A stretch of DNA of 64,000 nt. It comes from Bretschneidera sinensis (Eukaryota > Streptophyta > Magnoliopsida > Brassicales > Akaniaceae). Shown here piece after piece: positions 27,665 to 38,955 of the stretch. A program made the translations under genes and the position numbers. The notes under the pieces are model-generated. The model was given only the letters and a program-made list of their open reading frames with translations, made no database searches and had not been told where the DNA came from. Position 1 is the stretch's first letter, and each line of letters opens with the position of its first letter. Location of the stretch: NCBI GenBank assembly GCA_023935145.1, contig CM043698.1:33575001-33639000 (forward strand), written 5' to 3'.

Positions 27665-28625
27665 ATTTCTTACAGGAGTGGATCATAAAAGTTTTTCTTT
27701 TTTTGCTAGATATACATTGCATAACTAATTATTTTGTCCTTTTCCCATGTGTATTTTTCCTCTAGCTGATTCATAACTTGTACAGTAATTTACAGATAAT
27801 ATGGATTAGATAATATTCAGCTACCTGGTTGTTGAATACTTAATTCACAAAACAATTGTTTTTTCATTTTACTTTATTTCTCATCATCTAATGAAATATC
27901 TGTACAGTATTTCTTTAAGTATGAAACAGTAAGCATCCATCGCCCTATCATCCAATCAGTTCATTACCTTATGCAAGACTAGCTGAAATATTGCACTCTC
28001 TCCCCATCAACGGTTGTCACTACACCAGGTGTAGGAGACCTACACCGACAACATGTAAGAATTTTTCTGAAATATGACAGTGCAAAGGAAAAGAGAATCC
28101 ACGCATCATTTCTGTCCGGGAGATGCATCCTGGCTCTTTGAGGCTATTAATGCATTGCAAGATATGATTTGATACAGCCAAAAAAGCTACATAAACAAAC
28201 ATGATTTACAAGCTGGGTATATTCTTCATTCCAAATATGGAGTTAACTTTAACAAAGGGAATTACATTATCAAAAAACTTTGGTGCCTATTATCTGTATG
28301 AATCACCTCTTTTTAACAACCTATAATATGTCCATCTTATATCAAGTGCAATCCAATATTTAGTCATTTCATCGCGGACGGAAAAAGCAGCCTTGAATTC
28401 CTTCCTGCAGTCTCTACTCCCCGCAGGTTTCTGGAACCATCACTACCAGTCTATTGGTTTTTCATAGTGTCGGAAACTAGCGAATGACTTCATTAATTCT
28501 ACCAAAAATGGGAAATAATGAACATTAGTGAAGAAGTGAGCAATATATTTAGTCACAAAAATAACATAAATTTTAGTAAATATACTTTTTTCATGATCTT
28601 GAAAAACAGAAACCTTATGATACAG
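27665..28625. other. Convergent spacer between DUF1442 and ICT1-like genes
   Basis: About 960 bp holding the 3' UTRs of two convergent genes. No third gene or clear repeat is visible. Confidence 0.5.
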
Positions 28626-31600
28626 TCAGTCCCAACTGTCTCGACTTCTCCTAAATGCCTTCTTTTCTGAATTAGCCTTTTTGCTTTTAAGGCGTCTCTG
28701 CTCCCCAATAGCAGCCCTTTATCAAAATTGAAATATTTATAACTGTCAATCCACATCCGCTCACAATCCCAGAAAACTACGAGTACCATGAATATTAGAA
28801 CAAAAATTCAGATATTGCCTCAAGTTTACAGGAATAAAAAATAAAGCCAGAGCAGTAGGCAGCAAGCCTAGAATGTAAATGCATTTGAGAAATACAGATT
28901 TAAACGGGTTCTTACATCTTAGCAATTTTCTTCTTCTGTTCTTCTGAAGGAGGCGGGGGGACATAAGAAGCAGCATCAATTATTGCCTGTTTAGTTTATT
29001 CAAAGAGGAAGAGAGGAAAATCTATTTAAAATTTCAGTTCCATGAGTATTTTGCAATGAGGGAACACTTAACAGCATGTCATACAATGGAGCAGACAGAA
29101 ATTTAATTTAGTGTTTGTGAAACAACCAAATGTTAGGCACAGTCACTTCATTATGTGCTAGACAACTTAGAACAAAGGCTGCAGGATAGTTTTTTAGTAC
29201 CTGTAGTTTCTCGAGAGCATCTTCAATGTTACCCCTAATGAAGAATGGTATATCAAGCCAATTGCTTTGCAAGCATATAAGCAAAATGAACTTGGATAAG
29301 AGAGAGAGAAACTAACTTCTGTGTTCTAGTCTTTGTTGAAGAAATCACAAGCTCATCATCATTGTTGATCCGATTCTTTTCCTGTTCATAAACAGAAGAC
29401 ATGGCCTTGAAGAAAGACAAGAAGACAACAAGCATAACCGGATCCAAAGAACGCATCACAAATCTAAGATCTCCTTAAAGTGTAGCGCAGCTACTTTCTT
29501 TCAATCCATTAGTTGCCACTCTTTGACTCCGACTATTATACACCTACCATTCTCAATCCTACAAAAGTTGCGTTTAGACTAGAAAATCAAATCATAACAA
29601 AGGGTGATTTCAATTTGTAGGATAAGATGTCAAATCTACAAGCCATGCAGTATATCCATTAATATTTGTTCCACGTCATTTATATCCTTTTCAAGGTAAC
29701 TATTAATTCATTTTATTTTAAGTTCAATAATTAATTATTCATAAAAAGAATGAAGATTACCATTTTCATTGACTATCTAGCGAAGAATAGTAATTAATTT
29801 ATAAATCTTTCACTTAATTTTCAGCAAAACATCATGCGTGGTTTCCTTAATTTACAGTATTAAAAACTTTTCTAGATGCTTATTTCTTCCATTAAATTGC
29901 TCCATTTTATATTTTTCAGTTGACGTTCAATCTATAATTTTTCACATTTTCTGCAGGCGTCACCAATTTTAGACAATTATTTTCGACTTACATGTTAATA
30001 ATATATATAAATATGAATTCTTTTGAGGGCATAATCTTAGGGCTCCACAGTATCATTCCAACAATCCAATTGATCCTATTAAGATTCAGATGTTAAAACC
30101 CTGATACTCCTGAAATAAAAATATGACCCGTGACAATTTCTTTTAAAATGGGCCACGGGAATAGCAATAACAAACCATTTGCATGATCCTCTCTCTGATC
30201 CTGTCACTTAGCCAATATGCATTGTTAACGTTGAATCGCATGTCCACCTTGGTGTTCACTGTAAAATCAGTTACAGAAACAAGCCATGGTCACAGTAGCC
30301 AGGATTGACAGTATAAGATGGAAAAGATGAGAGAGAGAGAGACAATCATGAAAAATGAAGATGAGAACATACCTTTGTTGACATTTTGACCTCCAGGGCC
30401 ACCACTTCTTGCAAAACTCACAGTAACATGGTCTGCATGAAGTCCACATGATAATTTACAATCCTAATGGTGTTCCATGTTGACAGTATCTCAATTAGGG
30501 AAGATGCAGACATTAAATTTCAGAAAAAGTTTTCTCTAAATTCCCTATTTATGAGATACATAGAATACCATACACTGAAAACATTCTTGAGTCCTATGAG
30601 AACAAGGGATCTGTCCCCTTGTCCTTTCCAATATCCTTTTCAGATGCCACACAATCAACCTCAAGCCATTACAGAAGCCATGTACTCTTATTGTCAATGC
30701 TAACTGATCAGGGTGGTCTTAGGCTAAAGGTAAGATTGTTTAGTTGCAGCTTCCTTCAGAAGAGATTGTGGCAGAAATATTCCCTATAAATATCTCAAAC
30801 GTGGACTTAAATCCTAAAAGACAGCATTTTCATGTTCCTAAATAGCTGCAAACACAAGCTTCACAACAATGATAGTTACCTTCTTCCATTTAACTTTAGA
30901 AATTGGAATTGCAATGTTGTATTAGGCATAGAAGATTTGAGATATTCAACTAGATTCTAGAATGACTGAAACAACAGGAACTACAATTCTAAGAATTTTT
31001 TTCTTCACTTCCAAATGGGCCAGTAACCAACCAGATGAAGGTTATAATGAGCTTACTCCGATCAAAGTATTCACCCACTACAAATTAAAACCAAAAGATA
31101 AACAGGAACCAGAAGCAGTTTTTTTTTCATTTCCTTTCCCATTGTTTTCTCATTAACTAAATTGATCAACAGCATAATTTGCAACAATTAGATTAATTTT
31201 ATGGTAGAATCGTCATCACTTGCACAAGCTACTTCAGTCTTCATCTATTTGGTTGAGCTATTGATACATTTTAACCTATGCAAAGTAAGAAAATGAAATC
31301 TTCACCGCTTTTCTTGCCTTCAATTTTTCAATAGCATTATGCTGTTTACGCACATTGAGTGACCCAAACCTGTCAGCGAAAAGATTCCTGTCCTCAACCA
31401 AAGCCCAATAGACCCAATTCATAGACATTAGTTAATCACCTACTGCAAATCAAAAAGTTTTTTTAAGTGCCACAGCAGACAACAAAGATACAACACAGGC
31501 TTGATAAAGGTTCAGTCCTTCATCTACATTAATAACCGAACAATATTAATGAAAAATTTAAATTTTCATTCTTTCCTACTAATCAAAGGTCAACAAGGGC

Positions 31601-32180
31601 AGGTTTGTTATCACTGGTAAGTTGAGTAATTCGATAACACCAGAATACAATAGTTATTCTTTAAATTCCCTTATCTTACTTTTTCCCACTAACCAAACAG
31701 TGCAATAAAAGTTTTAAAGAATTCGGTTTTGTCATTAAATGTCCAATTGAAAAAAAAAAGAACACTAAACTAAAACAAATACATAGACAAATGAGTAATA
31801 ATTTCTTCTTCTTTTCCTTTTTTGGGTAATTTTTCTTAGCAAGCGAACAGAAAGCAGGAGAACTGGCAAGTACCTAAGGTGATTTTAGGAGTAGGCTCAT
31901 TCCCAGCCGAGCTGGCTCGCTCCTCGGCTTCTTGCAGGAGCTGCTGAACCTGCGAGAGCCGAGACGACACCTTCCTGTCGGCGCCGGAATCGGACGCGGC
32001 GCACTTGATTCGGCTGAAGCTGATCGCACGGTGGCTAGTGAACCTGACGGTCGCACAAAGACAAGGCAACAACGTACGAACCGACGATGGTGATGATGAG
32101 CAGGAGGAGGAGGAGTAGAATGGTGGGTGCTGAAGAAATTGTTTGAGGATCATGTTTGTGGTGGTCCTGATTGCCGCCAT
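28626..32180 (-). CDS. ICT1-like class I release factor / peptidyl-tRNA hydrolase, organellar, 7 exons
   Basis: Codon-independent peptidyl-tRNA hydrolase of the ICT1/YaeJ family that rescues stalled organellar ribosomes. Exons: 32180-31874, 30432-30373, 30258-30176, 29381-29317, 29234-29201, 28986-28916 and 28716-28626; all GT-AG and in phase, 236 residues. The catalytic GGQ lies in SGGPGGQNVNK (exon 2), with the exon 3 block VNTKVDMRFNVNNAYWLSDR and the basic C-terminus RRLKSKKANSEKKAFRRS. The Ser/Thr/Arg-rich N-terminal stretch before residue about 60 looks like an organelle transit peptide; mitochondrion or plastid cannot be decided. A telo-box (AAACCCTAA) sits 26-34 bp upstream of the ATG. 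Unlike IBA57 and PAT14, no lesion is present. Confidence 0.94.
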
Positions 32181-32205
32181 TTTCCGATTTCAGGTTTTTA
32201 AAATG

Positions 32206-32214
32206 AAACCCTAA
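32206..32214. promoter_or_regulatory. Telo-box (AAACCCTAA) at the 5' end of the ICT1-like gene
   Basis: Exact AAACCCTAA on the plus strand, immediately upstream of the minus-strand start codon. In plants this motif is common in 5' regions of translation-related genes and is bound by TRB/Myb-like and Pur-alpha proteins. Function here is inferred from motif and position only. Confidence 0.45.
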
Positions 32215-33794
32215 AACAAATGGCCGAATATTTTGTGGTTTCAATTTTATAACGTCTTGCATTTTGCGGTTTTATTATGGTTCAAAAAAATTTCTCATTT
32301 CCACTGTGCCCTCACACGTGGTATGTTTCTAGGCGTTTTTTTGGGGGTCTTATCAGTGTTTTGCAATACTGTAGTTGGTTTTAGTTTCTCAGCTATTATT
32401 GATTTTTTTTATTGGATGAAGAAACTCCCTTCTCTTATTCTTTTAATTCTTAAATTTATTAAAATTCATTATTATTGATTATTTAATTTACCTTTCATTC
32501 ACTTTGTAAATAATATTGATTTTGCCAATATCTTAATGAGTTGCCTATCAAAAGAAAATTCACTTAATCACCATTTTCAAAGGGAATACTCATATTTTTT
32601 TTAAATGAAAATAGATACTCATAAGTTATACATAACCGATCTTTAAGAGTAAATTTTATTTAAATCAAATTAAAAAAAAAACATGATATAAAAATATCTT
32701 ATGTCATTAAATGATATGAAAAATAGAAAAAGAAAGAGATTTCCTTTCACCCGTCCACCCAACAAGCCTTCCTTGAGGATTCTTTGTTCTTCAATAGAAG
32801 AAATGAAATTAAAAACATACCCAAAGTGCCGAAATTATTTTGGATTTTACTTCATTTTGTTCTGTTCACCATTAGCTAAGAAAACGTTCATTTTTTCTTT
32901 CGGGGCCGACTTGCACCACACTACCACAGAGAGCCAACCCAAGTCCCGGACTCCCAACCCGAACTTAATCTCCCCCTTCACTCGAATTTATTTGGAAGAA
33001 AGAGTCTATAGACAAACAACAGAAGGGGAAAGAGGAGAAAGAATTACCTAAAAAGACGACCAACAATGATTGTGCCTTTTCCCATCTTTTTCCAAGTACC
33101 TCAGTGTAACAACATTCAAGATCAACCACATCGAATTCTACATTACGCAGTTAAGACTTTTATGTCCTCATATTTACTTTGAAATTTCAACTCAATTAAA
33201 TAATACACTTAACAATTAGCACTCCTCAAAACTGCAGGCACACACGCATAACTGCAAGCTGTCTCGACATAACCATATGCCTCCCAACAAGGCAAGGGAG
33301 GCTTCTTTCCACTACTACATTGAACCAAACATCCAAATGCACAAAGAAGAACATAATTAAGCCCTGTAAACAAATCTAGCCAATAGCAAGTGCATCATAA
33401 TTGCAAATTTTTATTTAAGGAACAAGAATCCTGCTGAAAGCTTGTGGCATCCATGGAGGACGCAGTTGTCTTACATAGATGTAGACAATACAATTATCCT
33501 CGTCACACCATGGTTAACACCCATTCGTAAATTTAGGAGAAATACAAGACAAACCCAATCCACTTCCATCGTTCACAGAAATTCAACTTGTTGCATAATA
33601 CAATGCATACGTAAGAAAAGGTAGTCGAAGCACTTATCTAGAAACTCTCACAGACTAGGATTGCACAGGCAATCCACCACAACTAATGGATTATAGAATG
33701 TGGAGGAAAAAACTACTTATAGATTACTATAGGAAACGAGATGAAAATAAAGTATTCCAACACGGTATACACTTCATGCCTTCACCCTTGATCT
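32215..33794. other. Spacer between ICT1-like 5' end and MLF 3' end
   Basis: About 1.6 kb. The left part is the ICT1-like promoter; the right part from about 33100 is the likely MLF 3' UTR. Short open frames around 32700-33050 have no recognisable content. No gene claimed. Confidence 0.5.
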
Positions 33795-36013
33795 CTAGAT
33801 CTCCCTCGAGTAAAACTGCCCTTGTCTCTGTGCTGAACCTTTCATCCTCCCAGAGTGCTGTTTGTGAAAATGTCCTGCTCTATCTCTAGCATCTGCCTTC
33901 ACACTACCTGAGTGTTGTGAATGCTCAGTGGAAGGAAGCGCCCAACCACCCTGACGTGCTTGACCATTCTGTCCACTGCTACCAGCACCTGAAATACAAA
34001 AATTGCACCAATTTGAAATATACCCAAAAAAGCATGTCCACATAAAGAAATGTGACTACGCAGTTATAAAGCATTGTCGTGCTTAAACAATAACATCATA
34101 TGTTAAAACAATGTAATGCGAGTGCAATAAGTACTGCATGCTGTACAAATATTTCAATGATTTCTCAAGGAAGCACTAAAATCATTACACAAACAAATCC
34201 AAGAAGTCAAAATATAGTAGATCCTCCCCACAAGCATATACAAGAATATAAAATGAAAACTTCCAAAATATATATATTTGAGCTGTATTGCTAAATAAAA
34301 GCACAAGTTATAGGCATTGTTCAAAACTTAAACTTTAACACTAAACTATAAGTTTTGGTGATTTAAGTGCTTAAATCACCTCCCAAACAATGCCATAATG
34401 GAATATTGGAAATTCCATTTATACCAAAAGGAAAAACTCACTATAACCTCTGCATAACATTTATTTCACCTGACAGTTATTATCTGTGCATACTACATGA
34501 ATATATTGTATTTCAAAACAGGTGCAGAACAAATTTTTAAATAGTTTTCTATGTTTGACTGGTCATTCTAAGCTGTTTTCATGCACAGTGCCATACTCAA
34601 AATTCTATAAAGCAATCTTTAGCCATACAACTCATCTGATCATAAACCATAAAAATAACAAACAAAAACAAAAATCATGTTTGGAAGTAGCCAAAACAAT
34701 CTTTTTTTTACAAGTAGCCAGAACAATCCTTTTTTATAAGTAAAGTAGCCAAAACAATCTTACCGATATAATCATGACCAGCAAAACTTCCAGGCCAACC
34801 AGGCAAATGCTTCCTGGCTTTTCCATTCCAAGCTTCTTCAAAACCAGCTAGGTCATCTGGAAAATTGACCAATTAAACAGTTCCTAGTTAACTCTTGTCA
34901 TTGCACCAAATATAGCTATATGTGCATCATAGCACACATCTACATCACAAAATGCCAACATACCTTCATTTAAATTGTGCAAGGTCTGCATTGTGTCCAC
35001 CCTACCATCTGAATTAAGCTTTCGTTCAACTGTACGGCCCTACAACATAAATTACCAGCATAAATACTCTTTAGAGCTTCCAAGTAGATTGGACCCGGAA
35101 CAAATGACAAGGAGTATTACAACATGCCAAGGCAATTAAACAAAAGCAAGGAAAATTAATGAATATCAGAACTAAAATTCAGACACACCTTGTGATGAAG
35201 GCCCCTAGAAACCCTATGAGCTGCTTGCCTAGTGGCAGTATTAGCTTCTTTGCTTTCTTCAATTGTCACCTATTCCATAATAAAAGCAATATAAGATACA
35301 GATCTAACCTAAGAAGATACAACTTGGTTTCAACCTTTAGATTTACTTACTCCATCACTCCCTGTCCTCCTTGTATTAGAGGAAGTATAATAAGCACCAT
35401 TAGTACCACCATAAGTGACACTGGAGCTCTGAAAAGTGAAGCTATGAGCTTGAGGCTGTGGCTGTGCAACATTTAGCTTGTTGTACTCGTTCCTATATTG
35501 CAAATGCTTGTTCCTTCTCTCTGCAGCATAAGAGAAAAACATACCAATTACTTGTTAGACTCAGAACAACGGGAAGCATAAAAAGATAGCTAGTGCAATA
35601 ACTCAAAATGAATAGGGCATGTCACCTTCGACTTCATCTGGATCCACAACATAAGGTTCATTGCTTGACCTGCCGTGTTTTCTAGGATTTTCTTTCTTCT
35701 CTTTATCTGCTTCTTCTTTCTCATCGTCAGAGTTAAGTTCTTCAATAAGTGGGCCCCTTGATATTTGGGGTTTTGGAGGCTGATGCTCAATAAATGCAGA
35801 CGGTTGCATATCTGCAAAAGGACTTCTACTTGAACCAAAAATACCTGACTCAAACATGCCTCCAAAAGGGCGTCTGAAGAAAGGGTCATCAAATGGGTCT
35901 CTTCCCCCAATGAAATTAGACATCAAGCTTCTTTGACCCCCAAAGATCCCAAATCCAGCAAAGGGATCACCAAAATTAAAGAAAGGATCCCTACCACCCC
36001 CGCTTCCCTGCAT
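33795..36013 (-). CDS. Myeloid leukemia factor (MLF1-interacting domain) family protein, 6 coding exons
   Basis: Plant member of the MLF family; the animal proteins shuttle between nucleus and cytoplasm, and the plant role is poorly defined. Coding exons: 36013-35626, 35520-35351, 35269-35189, 35039-34964, 34856-34764 and 33988-33795; all GT-AG and in phase, 333 residues. The N-terminus is rich in Gly/Phe/Asp-Pro-Phe repeats (GGRDPFDDPFFRRPFGGMF), followed by an acidic-basic stretch and MLF blocks TRQAAHRVSRGLHHKGRTVE and FEEAWNGKARKHLPGWPG. The C-terminus is Gln/Ser/His-rich. An intron lies in the 5' UTR: acceptor just upstream of the ATG (about 36032) and donor at 37796, so the first exon is noncoding near 37797-37930. 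Confidence 0.92.
34313..34394. repeat. Tiny hairpin MITE remnant in MLF intron
   Basis: About 80 bp with ends GGCATTGTTCAAAACTTAAA and, inverted, GGCATTGTTTGGGAGGTGAT; resembles the 23937-24071 element. Small and imperfect, so only a tentative call. Confidence 0.35.
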
Positions 36014-36270
36014 TCTGATAGATCTGACCTCTGGAAAAAAAAAAACAAATTAAGATTACCATATCAAAGAGAACACCTTTCACAACCATGATAAACAGAT
36101 AGAGAGAAAAATATGAATAACCATCAAGCAAAGCAGCAGCAAAACACAAGTTAAAAATGAGGGATCCTTTATGCTTATTTGAGCAAATAAAACTGTTCAA
36201 GTTGTGCCCAGAAGAAAGAACAGATGATACTCATGATCAACAATTAAAGAAGCAAGATGATGAAAAAAAA

Positions 36271-36749
36271 CTTGAGTAAGTTTGGTATTATGGTGGGGTG
36301 GCAAAATCTGCTTATTTAACCACAAAAATCTAAACATTGCGTTTACTAAGACTAAATTACTAACTGTGTTAGCAAAAATTGTGATGCAAAACGTGGATTT
36401 CTCAAAGCTATTCCTAGAGTGCTACAACCAGCATAGTGTATTGAAACACACATAAAATTAATGACTATTAAAAAATATCCAAAAATAACTTTTGACTTAA
36501 TGAAAATTCCTTACACATATATAAGATTCTTTATTGCTCTTTCAAACTATAGAAAAACTATCATTATTATGTCTATTTTTGATATTTTACATAACTACAA
36601 CACTTTCACAGCTAATTTTGCCAAACACTTTAACTACTGAAATTAACTTGGAAAATGTAATTTACCAAACACTACATTTTGATTGTCCCACAACACTTTT
36701 ATCACTGTACTTTTGAAAACGCTATAGCCATCCCAAACACCCTCTCAAT
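36271..36749. mobile_element. hAT-type MITE-like element in the MLF 5' UTR intron
   Basis: About 480 bp with imperfect inverted ends: left GAGTAAGTTTGGTATTATGG, right (inverted) GAGAGGGTGTTTGGGATGGC. Such 'gtgtttgg-at-gct' ends are common in plant hAT-type MITEs. No coding content. No unambiguous 8-bp target duplication was found. Confidence 0.45.
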
Positions 36750-37796
36750 AGCATTGCACATCCATACCATTACAAAAGAGTCGGGAGTCAGCTAAAAATC
36801 CCCCAAGGTCACCAAGGACTTTCAATTTTCTTAGATAACATAAATGGTCCTAAAATAAATACTAGTATCCATCATATATAAACTACACGTTGACTTCCAA
36901 GAATGATTGCACCACAATTTTATCTATTAACAGCAATCATCACTTAAATTTCAAATGGAGAAACCCAAAGAAAGAAAGAAAAAGGCTATGGGCACAAATC
37001 ATATCTCACAAATTTAAAAAGATAAAGCAAAGTAACTAAAACCTTGGAAATATCCATCCCCCATATATTTCACTTGTCCATTATAAAATGCGCATTCAGA
37101 TATCAATATAAGATCACGGAAAACAAGAAAATAAACACAAGTAAATTAAAAAAAAAAAATTAATAACCAGATGTTAAACCATTACGCATGGGGAAAAAAC
37201 AAAGAGGCAGTGTTCTTAAAAGGACAAAATCTAAATAAATCAAGAACAATATATAGTTCATAAACTTCCTTATGCTTCTCTAACCATAGAATCTACTCCA
37301 AAATGGATTGTGAACACGGCCGTAAAAGTTAGAAGTGATAGATACTAGTCCTAATGATTAAATATACCTCAAGATATGTTCTACGTCCAGATACAAGCAA
37401 AAGGAAATTATTTTTTGGGGGGCTGGGGAGGGGATGTCCCCTTCCCACATTTTCTCATCAACCAAACAGATCATCAAATGGAAATACAATGATCTCCATT
37501 TCAGACTATACACATAAAATTAACCAAAAGATGTAACCAGCCGAAGCTTGATATAATCAAGCCGGAATCTAAAGCGAGGATATTTTTAGGGCACTGGAAA
37601 AAAATAATACTTAAGAAAGAAGATATACTACTAATACATTTCCATCAAACTCATTGCATAACTGAAATTTCTAAATTAAAAGAATCAACAGCTATAATAA
37701 TCGACGATATAATAACACCTGAGCACCACAAAAAAATGATACTCGATTATATCATACACCGTTTCCATAAAAACGAAACCAAAGAGAGAGATTACC

Positions 37797-37938
37797 TTTA
37801 AAACGAAGAAGAAACGATGATTTTCGAGAAAATAGAATGAAATAATGAGAGCAAAAACCCTAATTGCAACGCAAGCGATAGCTTCGATGCAAAGGGTTTT
37901 TCTGGTGTATGCGTGTGCGTGTGCGTGTGCGTGTGTCT
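37797..37938 (-). promoter_or_regulatory. Noncoding first exon/promoter region of the MLF gene with telo-box and GTGTGC repeat
   Basis: The minus strand has a donor (AAAG followed by GTAATC) at 37796, ending the noncoding first exon. A telo-box AAACCCTAA is at 37855-37863. At 37905-37938 a short tandem array of GTGTGC/GTGCGT units (about five) forms a microsatellite likely to vary in length. Exact transcription start unknown. Confidence 0.5.
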
Positions 37939-38190
37939 TGGAGGTTAGGATTTCTTAAAAATGCTCTCTCCGTAAATTCATAGAGAGAGAAAGAGAGAAA
38001 TGATGGAAGGTTCTAGTGCGTTCAACAGAAGTCGGAGGATATTAATGGCCATCGACGCAACGTGTCACCATTTCACTTGCACACGTAATTACAATTTGTT
38101 TTTTAGGCGGTGTATGCTTGGCAAATGGCATGCGCACACTTATTAATAGTTTCTTTTTACTTTTCAACATAGAGAAATTATTGGCTATAC

Positions 38191-38351
38191 CGGTTTAAAA
38201 TTAATGTCCTAACTTTATTTGAAATTTTATTAATAAATTTAAATTTTTTTATAAATAATATTATATTTTAAATTTTATTTTACATTTAAAATTCATAAAA
38301 CTTATCAATAAAATTTTAAACAAATCTAAAATCAATATCTTAAACCAAACC
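38191..38351. repeat. AT-rich palindromic MITE-like element
   Basis: About 160 bp; the left arm GGTTTAAAATTAATGTCC and the inverted right arm GGTTTAAGATATTGATTT pair, as do the inner arms AAATTTTATTAATAA and AAATTTTATTGATAA. It lies upstream of the MLF gene and downstream of PAT14. No coding content. Confidence 0.5.
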
Positions 38352-38955
38352 TTTGTAACAGCATATTCTTCCTTTTTTGTTTTTTAAAGATTTCTCTTCC
38401 TTCACGAGCTTAAAACTCCCATTCCTCTAGTTCAATTTCTCCAAAGATACTCTTTCATTTCAAGTAGCTAAAATGTTAGATTTTATGATTTCAAAATCTT
38501 TATACCTTAAATAACAACATTTTAAGATTCACAAACTTTCAAAATTCTCCCTACACAATCCATCCAAAAGATTTTTTTTTCTTCTGATAATTTCAATTTT
38601 CAAAGGCACAACTTCAAATGTTCCCTTAACTAAGATAATAAGAATCATGACATTGTGTGACACCATGTTGCTTTGCTACATAACCAGTACAACAGTTCAT
38701 GCATGCTCTAAATAAACCAAAGGCAACATTCCATCAAGTATGCCCCGTGCGGTGCACGCTCCTCTGTGCCAAAGGTGACAAACTCTTACCATGAAGCTCA
38801 GGCACTTGGTCCAGTGTGAAAATTTTGGTCAAAAGAGTAATCACTGACTGAATCCAACAAGATTAGCAATCTTACATGTACATGGTATACAATTCAGATT
38901 TTGTGATTGGAAAAATGAACCACGGTTCTATGTAGTATGTCTCCCCCATCTGTTA

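Noticed and set aside
32701..33051. 116-residue frame between ICT1-like and MLF genes
   Set aside because: No family resemblance, skewed composition, no splice or promoter context.
35590..35910. 106-residue frame in the MLF region
   Set aside because: Another frame of MLF exon 1, whose family sequence is clear in the other register.
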